Positions 1 to 4,221 of a stretch of 6,009 nt of DNA are shown here, piece by piece. The notes beneath the pieces were generated by a model. That model was not told where the DNA came from. It did no database searches and was given only the letters and a program-made list of their open reading frames with translations. This DNA comes from an uncultured Clostridia bacterium. GTDB lineage: Bacteria; Bacillota; Clostridia; TANB77; CAG-508. How positions within the stretch are numbered: the first letter of the stretch is position 1; each line of letters opens with the position of its first letter. The stretch lies in contig CALXVO010000077.1 in NCBI GenBank assembly GCA_944392065.1, positions 1-6,009 of the forward strand, given 5' to 3'. The translations under genes were made by a program, and so were the position numbers.

Positions 1-286
1 TAATTGTTTTTGGTGCTCCGTCAACTAAATCTTTAGCTTCTTTTAATCCTAATCCTGTAGCATCTCTAACTACTTTGATAACTTGGATTTTATTTGCTCC
101 AGCTTCTTTTAATACTACATTAAATTCTGTTTTTTCTTCAGCTGCTCCTGCTGCTGAGCCAGCTACTGGTGCTGCAACAGCTGCTGCAGATACTCCATAT
201 TTTTCTTCAATTCCTTTAACTAATTCTGATAACTCTACTACTGTTAAGCTATCGATAGTTTCTAATAATTCATCTATTTTTGCCAT
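1..286 (-). CDS. rplL: 50S ribosomal protein L7/L12 (partial, C-terminus off the window)
   Basis: L7/L12 forms the flexible stalk of the large subunit: dimers attach to L10 and recruit and stimulate the translational GTPases. The 95 residues visible start MAKIDELLETIDSL and show the expected layout: a helical dimerisation and L10-binding domain (about 1-30), an Ala/Pro/Gly-rich hinge (about 32-50), then the start of the C-terminal factor-binding domain, with the family signature VVLKEAGANKIQVIKVVR and TGLGLKEAKDLVDGAPK. The family is usually about 120-125 residues, so roughly 25-30 are missing beyond the left edge; this is a window cut, not a truncation. The ATG at 286 follows AAGGAGGAA at suitable spacing. 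The gap to rplJ is unusually long (346 nt) and holds an inserted repeat, so rplL may have its own promoter or processing site. Confidence 0.97.
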   Translation of the reverse strand, partial: MAKIDELLETIDSLTVVELSELVKGIEEKYGVSAAAVAAPVAGSAAGAAEEKTEFNVVLKEAGANKIQVIKVVRDATGLGLKEAKDLVDGAPKTI

Positions 287-357
287 TTTAAAATTCCTCC
301 TTAAATTTTATTTTTTATTAATTATAGTGCTTTTTATTAATAAAATATTTTGCTTTT

Positions 358-386
358 ATTATACGAAATATTTTCATTGAATTAAA
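358..386 (-). promoter_or_regulatory. Possible promoter in front of rplL
   Basis: Reading on the minus strand, TTTAAT (381-386) lies 17 nt before a perfect TATAAT (358-363), giving a start near 351 and a leader of about 65 nt before rplL. The -10 is ideal but the -35 matches the consensus at only three of six positions, and this AT-rich gap offers several TATAAT-like strings (another at 321-326). A dedicated rplL promoter would make sense, because L7/L12 is needed in several copies per ribosome and a hairpin element separates it from rplJ. This is an inference from sequence only. Confidence 0.25.
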
Positions 387-443
387 ATCACTATTTTTTG
401 CAAACTTGGCTGTTTGCTATTTTTATTGGTTGTTTTTACCTTA

Positions 444-486
444 ATTTATAAATTTATAAAATTAATTATTCTAGAAATTTATAAAT
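444..486. repeat. AT-only inverted repeat between rplJ and rplL
   Basis: Two perfect 12-bp arms, ATTTATAAATTT (444-455) and its complement (475-486), are separated by 19 nt. The stem contains no G or C, so it would be weak as RNA, and no T tract follows it on the minus strand. In such AT-rich DNA a match of this kind is only modestly significant. It could help separate rplL expression from rplJ or act as an AT-rich upstream element. Confidence 0.4.
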
Positions 487-506
487 CAAATTAAATCTTA
501 ATTTTT

Positions 507-630
507 AAAACAAATTAGAAACGAGTATTGCTAGGAAAACAAGCTAAAATTTTTGAGATAGTACTGTTGTACATCGAAAAAATTTTATGCGTAGTTTGAC
601 ACCGCAAGACGAAGTTTATAATTTGTTTTT
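507..630. repeat. Copy A of a ~125-bp hairpin repeat (MITE-like), between rplJ and rplL
   Basis: This 124-bp block is about 90% identical to 2587-2712, differing by a dozen or so substitutions and one 2-nt indel. Its ends are terminal inverted repeats: AAAACAAATTAGAAAC on the left, and on the right the complement of AAAACAAATTATAAAC, with 15 of 16 positions matching. Inner arms also pair: TTGC with GCAA, and TAAAATTTTT with a matching A/T arm near 577-588. The centre is GTAC-TGTT-GTAC, so the whole block can fold into one long imperfect hairpin on either strand. It starts 2 nt after the rplJ TAG. It has no coding capacity of its own. A MITE or an intercistronic repeat with an mRNA role both fit; no target duplication is clear. 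Confidence 0.85.
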
Positions 631-632
631 GA

Positions 633-1139
633 CTAAGCGTTTTCGCTTTCACGCTTAACTCTAACTGCATCCAATGTAGCAGCAAGTTTTGTGATATTTC
701 CAAGTAATGCACCTGCAAGTTTTGCAAGAAGTTCTTGTCTTGATGGTAATTTTGCTAAAGTGATTATTTCTTCTGCTGTCATAACTTTTCCTTCAATAAT
801 TCCACCTTTAATTTTGTAGAAGTCATTATTCTTAGCAAAGTTATATATTGCTTTGGTAGGTGATAAATAATCTTCTTTACTTGTAATTAATGCTGTTGGT
901 CCCTCTAGTAAATTATCTAATCCAGATTCACCATTTGCATTTAAAGCTCTTTTTATAATATTGTTCTTTATAACTCTGTACTCTCCGTTTGTTTCTCTTA
1001 CTGCAGTTCTTAATTTAGTAACATCATCAACTGTAATTCCTCTGTAATCCACTAAAAGAACTAATGTTGCATCTTTTAATTCTGTCGCTAAATTATTAAC
1101 AAGTTCTTCTTTTTGTTTTAATACTTTTTCACTAGCCAA
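633..1139 (-). CDS. rplJ: 50S ribosomal protein L10
   Basis: L10 anchors the L7/L12 dimers to 23S rRNA at the base of the stalk and, with L12, represses its own operon. The 168 residues match the family along their length (B. subtilis-type L10 is about 166): the N-terminal helix MASEKVLKQKEELVNNLA, the strand LVLLVDYRGITVDDVTKLR, then RETNGEYRVIKNNIIKRAL, LLEGPTALI, KIKGGIIEGKVM, and a C-terminal helix that holds L12. The start is TTG at 1139, seven nt after the AGAGGTG ribosome binding site. No in-frame ATG lies near, the first internal Met being past residue 110. An ATG 5 nt upstream is out of frame and stops after eight codons. An L10 leader lies directly upstream. The TAG stop is followed after 2 nt by the inserted hairpin repeat. 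Confidence 0.97.
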   Translation of the reverse strand: MASEKVLKQKEELVNNLATELKDATLVLLVDYRGITVDDVTKLRTAVRETNGEYRVIKNNIIKRALNANGESGLDNLLEGPTALITSKEDYLSPTKAIYNFAKNNDFYKIKGGIIEGKVMTAEEIITLAKLPSRQELLAKLAGALLGNITKLAATLDAVRVKRESENA

Positions 1140-1175
1140 TTCATTTCACCTCTTTCTATAAATGATATATAATTT

Positions 1176-1275
1176 AAAAATCTGTATATATAGCCATAGG
1201 CATATATATACAGATTTCTCCGTACAAAATATATGCCTAGGTAAGACTTATTTTTTGCTTACTGTCTTTGGCTAT
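1176..1275 (-). promoter_or_regulatory. L10 leader with transcription attenuator, upstream of rplJ
   Basis: On the minus strand the gap between rplA and rplJ opens with GCCAAAGACAGTAAG (1258-1272) and, after a loop, CTTACCTAGGC (1235-1245). GTAAG pairs with CTTAC and GCC with GGC around unpaired AAAGACA/CTA, which is the arrangement of the known L10-leader kink-turn site. Downstream, AAATCTGTATATATA and its exact complement (1178-1217) form a 15-bp stem topped by GCC-TAT-GGC with one bulged U, running into five U residues: a terminator. Segment 1229-1239 is perfectly complementary over 11 nt to 1197-1207 in the terminator arm, so it can form an antiterminator that excludes both the L10 site and the terminator. 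In B. subtilis, L10-L12 is known to control rplJL by attenuation in this way; the assignment here is from sequence. Confidence 0.8.
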
Positions 1276-1280
1276 TTACA

Positions 1281-1964
1281 TCATTTTTGATCAATATACA
1301 TACTTGGTCCCATTGTTGTAGATATAGCTACACTTTTAATATATTGTCCCTTAGCTGCTGCTGGTTTTGCTTTTATAATAGCATTCATAACAGTTTCATA
1401 GTTTTCTAATAACTTAGCTGTACCAAATGAAACTTTACCAAATCCTAAGTGAATAATATTTGTTTTATCTAGTCTATACTCAACTTTACCAGATTTAATA
1501 TCATTTATTGCTTTTGTAACATCCATTGTTACAGTTCCTGATTTTGGGTTAGGCATTAAACCTTTTGGTCCTAATACTTTACCAAGTCTTCCTACAACAC
1601 CCATCATATCTGGAGTTGCAACAATAACATCATAATCAAACCAATTTTCTTTTTCAATTTTTGGTATTAATTCTTCTGCCCCAACAAAATCTGCTCCAGC
1701 TTTTTGAGCTTCTTCTGCTTTTGGTCCTTTTGCAAAAACTAATACTCTTAATGTTTTACCTGTACCATTTGGAAGTACTGTTGTACCTCTAACTTGTTGA
1801 TCAGCTTGTTTAGAATCTACACCTAGTTTAACATGTAGCTCAACTGTTTCATCAAATTTTGGTTTTGGCATTTTTTGAATTGTATCTAATGCTTCTTGTG
1901 CACTATATACTTTTGTCTTATCAATTAGCTTTTCAGCTTCTTGATATCTCTTTCCTCTTTTCAT
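1281..1964 (-). CDS. rplA: 50S ribosomal protein L1
   Basis: L1 binds the mobile L1 stalk of 23S rRNA and helps release deacylated tRNA from the E site; in many bacteria it also represses its own mRNA. The protein has 227 residues (family about 229-234). It has the two-domain L1 layout: the outer parts carry KRGKRYQEAEKLID, VELHVKLGVDSKQADQQVRGTVVLPNGTGK-like sequence and the C-terminal KAKPAAAKGQYIKSVAISTTMGPS, while the middle domain contains RVLVFAKG, AGADFVG, DVIVATPDMMG and LGPKGLMPNPKSGTV. The usual MGPG near the C-terminus is MGPS here, and the tail is a few residues short. The ATG at 1964 follows AAAGGAGG at 1970-1977. A candidate L1 autoregulatory site lies against that ribosome binding site. 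Confidence 0.98.
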   Translation of the reverse strand: MKRGKRYQEAEKLIDKTKVYSAQEALDTIQKMPKPKFDETVELHVKLGVDSKQADQQVRGTTVLPNGTGKTLRVLVFAKGPKAEEAQKAGADFVGAEELIPKIEKENWFDYDVIVATPDMMGVVGRLGKVLGPKGLMPNPKSGTVTMDVTKAINDIKSGKVEYRLDKTNIIHLGFGKVSFGTAKLLENYETVMNAIIKAKPAAAKGQYIKSVAISTTMGPSMYIDQK

Positions 1965-1976
1965 TTTTACCTCCTT

Positions 1977-2004
1977 TGGTTCAAACGAGCTTTTAACTCT
2001 CCCA
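1977..2004 (-). promoter_or_regulatory. Candidate L1-binding 23S mimic before rplA
   Basis: Just before the rplA ribosome binding site the minus strand reads TGGGAGAG, an A-rich loop, then CTCGTTTGAACCA. UGG can pair with CCA and GAG with CUC around an asymmetric internal loop (GA opposite GUUUGAA). The strings UGGGAG and UUUGAA also occur close together in the L1-stalk region of 23S rRNA (E. coli has GUGGGAG followed by CUUUGAAG). The 3' strand (CCA) runs straight into AAAGGAGG, so bound L1 could mask the ribosome binding site. The resemblance is visible in the sequence; the function is inferred, since L1 autoregulation through mRNA mimics is known but I cannot confirm this site. Confidence 0.45.
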
Positions 2005-2086
2005 TATTTTTAAAATTATAGTTTATTTTAGAAATTCAAATAATTTTAATCTAATATCTAACTTAATTGTTAAGGTATTAAACAAA

Positions 2087-2515
2087 TTATTCTTCAACTA
2101 CAACACCCATAGATCTTGCAGTACCTGCTACCATGCTCATAGCTGCCTCTAATGATGCTGCATTTAAGTCTGGCATTTTTTGTTTAGCTATTTCTTCGAT
2201 TTGTGCTTTAGTTAATTTAGCTACTTTATCCTTGTTAGGCTTTCCTGAAGCTTTTTCTATCTTAGCAGCTTTCTTAATTAAAACAGCCATTGGTGGTTCT
2301 TTTGTAATAAATTCAAATGATTTATCTTTGTAAACAGTAATTACAACTGGAACTATCATTCCGTTTAAATTAGCTGTTCTATCATTAAATTCTTTTACGA
2401 ATTGCATAATATTTACACCACTAGCACCTAAAGCTGGTCCAACTGGTGGAGCTGGTGAAGCTTTTCCTGCAGGTATTTGTAATTTTATAACATTACCAAT
2501 TTCCTTCTCTGCCAT
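2087..2515 (-). CDS. rplK: 50S ribosomal protein L11
   Basis: L11 binds the GTPase-associated region of 23S rRNA near the L10-L12 stalk; it is the target region of thiopeptides and is needed for the stringent-response sensor RelA. The 142 residues have the N-terminal domain IKLQIPAGKASPAPPVGPALGASGVNIM (proline-rich, thiopeptide-contact segment at about 21-27) and the C-terminal rRNA-binding domain, from about residue 75, ending KMPDLNAASLEAAMSMVAGTARSMGV. I chose the ATG at 2515, which lies nine to eleven nt after AAAGGAGGTG and gives the usual MAEKEIGNVIKLQ start. A GTG four codons upstream would use bases of the ribosome binding site itself. The gap back to nusG is 195 nt, of which about 125 is an inserted repeat. 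Confidence 0.98.
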   Translation of the reverse strand: MAEKEIGNVIKLQIPAGKASPAPPVGPALGASGVNIMQFVKEFNDRTANLNGMIVPVVITVYKDKSFEFITKEPPMAVLIKKAAKIEKASGKPNKDKVAKLTKAQIEEIAKQKMPDLNAASLEAAMSMVAGTARSMGVVVEE

Positions 2516-2586
2516 TACTTTTAGCACCTCCTTTAACGTGAAATATGTATATTAATCTAAAATAGATTATTAACTTTTTTATGTGT

Positions 2587-2712
2587 AAAACGAATTAGAA
2601 ACGAGTGTTGCTAGGAAACCATGCTAAAATTTTTGGGATAGTACGTTTGTACATCGAAAAAATTTTATGCGCAGGTTGACAACGCTAATCACGAAGTTTA
2701 TAATTTGTTTTT
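2587..2712. repeat. Copy B of the ~125-bp hairpin repeat (MITE-like), between nusG and rplK
   Basis: This 126-bp block aligns end to end with 507-630 and lies in the same orientation. Terminal inverted repeats are AAAACGAATTAGAAAC on the left and the complement of AAAACAAATTATAAAC on the right, and the centre is GTAC-GTTT-GTAC. The block overlaps the last two bases of the nusG TAA (2711-2713), so the element end supplies part of the stop codon. Differences from copy A include an apparent paired change in the stem (see findings). The flanks do not show an obvious target-site duplication. It is non-coding. The two copies show this is a repeated element; I cannot tell how many more the genome holds. 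Confidence 0.85.
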
Positions 2713-3244
2713 AAATTTTTTGGACTTGTGAAAAATCCAGCTCAACTGGAGTTTCTCTTCCAAACATTGATACTAATACCTTTACTTTATGCTTTTCTTT
2801 GTTTAATTCTGTTACAGTACCTATGAAATCTTTTAGTGGACCATCTAATACCTTTACAGAATCATTTACCTCATAATCCACATTTACTTCTGGTACTTCA
2901 AATCCCATTGTTCTTATCTCTTCTTCAGTAAGTGGAATAGGATCTGTGCCAGAACCGACAAAGCCTGTAACACCCCTTGTATTTCTCACTATATACCAAG
3001 TTTTTTCAGTTACAATCATTTTTATTAAAACATATCCTGGAAAGACTTTCTTTAAATTGGTTTTTCTTTGTCCATCTTTAATTTCTATTTGTTCTTCCAT
3101 CGGAACAATTATGTTAAAAAAATAATCTTCTAATTCTCTATTTTTAATTGTTTTTTCAAGGTCTGTTTTTACTTTGTTTTCATAACCTGAATATGTGTGT
3201 ATAACATACCATCTTGGCACTAATTCCTTTTCATCTTGAGACAT
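2711..3244 (-). CDS. nusG: Transcription termination/antitermination factor NusG
   Basis: NusG binds RNA polymerase, modulates pausing and termination, and links transcription to translation. The 177-residue protein has the normal length and domains. The NGN domain (about 10-110) carries PRWYVIHTYSGYENKVKTDLE, VFPGYVLIKM and WYIVRNTRGVTGFVG. The KOW domain (about 125-177) carries VKVLDGPLKDFIGTVTELN and ends with FGRETPVELDFSQVQKI. The ATG at 3244 follows TAAAGGAGG, whose first bases are the secE stop codon: the two genes are 13 nt apart and probably translationally coupled. The TAA stop shares two bases with the end of an inserted hairpin repeat. Confidence 0.98.
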   Translation of the reverse strand: MSQDEKELVPRWYVIHTYSGYENKVKTDLEKTIKNRELEDYFFNIIVPMEEQIEIKDGQRKTNLKKVFPGYVLIKMIVTEKTWYIVRNTRGVTGFVGSGTDPIPLTEEEIRTMGFEVPEVNVDYEVNDSVKVLDGPLKDFIGTVTELNKEKHKVKVLVSMFGRETPVELDFSQVQKI

Positions 3245-3257
3245 GTTTTAGCCTCCT

Positions 3258-3683
3258 TTATTCTTCAACACTATTAGAATCTTCAGAAACATTATTTCCT
3301 ACTTGATTTGAATCCTCAGATACATTATTTTCTGTTTCGTTTGTAGATTCCTCATTACTTGTTGTTTGGTTTGTAGAGTCCTCTAAACTAACTACGCTAT
3401 TCGTGTCTAAAGTATTTGATGAATCCACAATTTCTTTTAATTTATCAATACCATATGTATTCATACTTTCAAAAACAAAGTCTAACACAAATACAATAGC
3501 AGCTGTTATAAGTACAACTGTTATTACAGCAATTGTATTATTTAGTAATTGCTTTGGTGTTGGCCAAATTACTCTTTTTAGTTCTGCCTTAAAATCCTTC
3601 ATAAAGTGCTTTTTATTTTTGCTGTCTTGTTTTTTAGCATCTTGCTTTTTAGTATCTTGTTTTTTATTTGTATCTTTAGGCAT
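3258..3683 (-). CDS. secE: Preprotein translocase subunit SecE with long acidic tail
   Basis: SecE clamps SecY in the membrane protein-export channel. The core is recognisable: amphipathic segment FMKDFKAELKRVIWPTPKQ (about 27-45, with the SecE signature ELKRVIWPT) followed by one transmembrane helix (about 48-72, NTIAVITVVLITAAIVFVLDFV). Firmicutes SecE usually has only about 60-75 residues; this one has 141. The extra parts are a lysine-rich N-terminus with three tandem KKQDx units (7-21) and a C-terminal tail (about 87-141) rich in Ser, Asn, Thr, Glu and Asp, with no Lys or Arg and a repeated NNVSEDSN (119-126 and 130-137). With the normal single-span topology the tail would lie outside the membrane. 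The ATG at 3683 follows AAGGGGG. rpmG is 28 nt upstream. Confidence 0.95.
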   Translation of the reverse strand: MPKDTNKKQDTKKQDAKKQDSKNKKHFMKDFKAELKRVIWPTPKQLLNNTIAVITVVLITAAIVFVLDFVFESMNTYGIDKLKEIVDSSNTLDTNSVVSLEDSTNQTTSNEESTNETENNVSEDSNQVGNNVSEDSNSVEE

Positions 3684-3711
3684 TATTTATTCCCCCTTAA
3701 AGGTTTCCATA

Positions 3712-3876
3712 CTATTTTGTTTCTTTGTGTGTAGTACGTTTTTTACAATATTTACAATACTTAACAACTTCTAGTCTTTCTGTATTGTTTTTCTTATTCT
3801 TTTCAGTCATGTAATTTCTTCTCTTGCACTCTGTACATTCTAATGTAATTGGTTCTCTTGCTCCTTTTGCAGCCAT
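3712..3876 (-). CDS. rpmG: 50S ribosomal protein L33, zinc-binding type
   Basis: This small gene encodes 54 residues beginning MAAKGAREPITLECTECKRR and ending YCKYCKKRTTHKETK. L33 sits near the E site of the large subunit. Two CxxC pairs (Cys14/Cys17 and Cys41/Cys44) form a zinc ribbon, so this is the zinc-dependent form; many Firmicutes also carry a cysteine-free paralogue used when zinc is scarce. The central NYMTEKNKKNNTERLEVVKYC matches the family. The ATG at 3876 follows GGAGGTG at suitable spacing and the gene ends with TAG. It is the first gene after a strong promoter and is followed at 28 nt by secE, the usual order in this phylum. Confidence 0.95.
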   Translation of the reverse strand: MAAKGAREPITLECTECKRRNYMTEKNKKNNTERLEVVKYCKYCKKRTTHKETK

Positions 3877-3920
3877 TTTATACACCTCCAGATTTTTATG
3901 CTTTATTTTTTTGCTATTTA

Positions 3921-3950
3921 TTTAAGCGTATGTATCTACATACGCTTAAA
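3921..3950. promoter_or_regulatory. 30-bp near-perfect palindrome at the rpmG transcription start
   Basis: TTTAAGCGTATGTA and its exact complement face each other with only two bases between (14-bp arms). The predicted start point, about 3945, lies inside the first arm. The transcript would therefore begin with a strong hairpin (a 5' end that resists decay), or the DNA palindrome could be an operator for a dimeric repressor. On the minus strand no U tract follows, so it is not a terminator. It does not match the Zur box consensus that I know. Confidence 0.7.
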
Positions 3951-3951
3951 T

Positions 3952-3980
3952 ATTGTATCATGTTTTTTCTATATTGTCAA
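3952..3980 (-). promoter_or_regulatory. Strong sigma-A promoter for rpmG-secE-nusG
   Basis: On the minus strand a perfect -35 TTGACA (3975-3980) is followed after exactly 17 nt by TACAAT (3952-3957), one base from the consensus -10. TG one base before the -10 (TGATACAAT) adds an extended -10. The start is predicted near 3945, about 70 nt upstream of the rpmG ATG. This is the best promoter in the window and probably drives the ribosomal-protein genes downstream as well, unless the hairpin repeats terminate the message. Confidence 0.88.
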
Positions 3981-4221
3981 CATTTGCTAGAACCTTTTTT
4001 CCTGTAATTAGTTACAATTTGTTACTACTACAATTTTACAGAATTGCGCTAACTCTTCATTTAGCACAATTTATATTTTATCGCAACTAGGATGTTTTAA
4101 CTTTCTATACTAAAATTTTAAACTTTTCAAATAACATTTATCATAATTTCCATTTTATTTTTATCGATCAATATCATTATATTTCTATGTTCAATTCATT
4201 TTTTCGTTCTTGGCTCAAATG
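3981..4221. other. Gene-free gap between the unassigned gene and the rpmG promoter
   Basis: About 240 nt of AT-rich DNA with no convincing reading frame, tRNA or ribosome binding site. The only structure I see is the stem-loop at 4042-4071. No clear intrinsic terminator follows the upstream gene, so readthrough into the rpmG operon is possible. Confidence 0.6.
4042..4071 (-). repeat. 11-bp stem-loop downstream of the unassigned gene
   Basis: As minus-strand RNA, AAUUGUGCUAA pairs with UUAGCGCAAUU around an 8-nt loop, with one U-G wobble; on the plus strand that position is a C-A mismatch, so the structure favours minus-strand RNA. It lies about 150 nt after the stop codon at 4222. No U run follows (CUGUAAAAUUG), so it is a poor terminator. 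It may mark an mRNA 3' end produced by trimming. Confidence 0.35.

Noticed and set aside
75..380. Plus-strand open frame of about 100 codons
   Set aside because: It is antisense to rplL and its upstream region, has no ribosome binding site, and its protein is low-complexity Ala/Phe/Ile sequence reflecting the complement of rplL codons.
399..418. Hairpin GCAAAC-TTGGCT-GTTTGC followed by a T-rich stretch on the plus strand
   Set aside because: As a terminator it would serve plus-strand transcription, where there is no gene; the stem is only 6 bp and the minus strand is followed by A residues.
515..727. Minus-strand frame overlapping the end of rplJ and repeat copy A
   Set aside because: It is out of frame with rplJ, runs through the non-coding hairpin repeat and lacks a ribosome binding site.
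1965..2086. TATAAT before rplA as a promoter
   Set aside because: A TATAAT is present in the gap, but no acceptable -35 lies 16-18 nt upstream.
2077..2092. Third copy of the repeat end (AAACAAATTATTC) after rplK
   Set aside because: Only about ten bases match the terminal repeat, and an element in that orientation would have to run into rplK coding sequence; no body of the element is present.
2516..2527. GTG at 2527 as the rplK start
   Set aside because: It overlaps the ribosome binding site GGAGGTG and adds four residues not typical for L11; the ATG at 2515 has correct spacing.
3403..3774. Plus-strand frame of about 120 codons rich in Phe, Ser and Cys
   Set aside because: It is antisense to secE and the end of rpmG; both minus-strand genes are recognised families.
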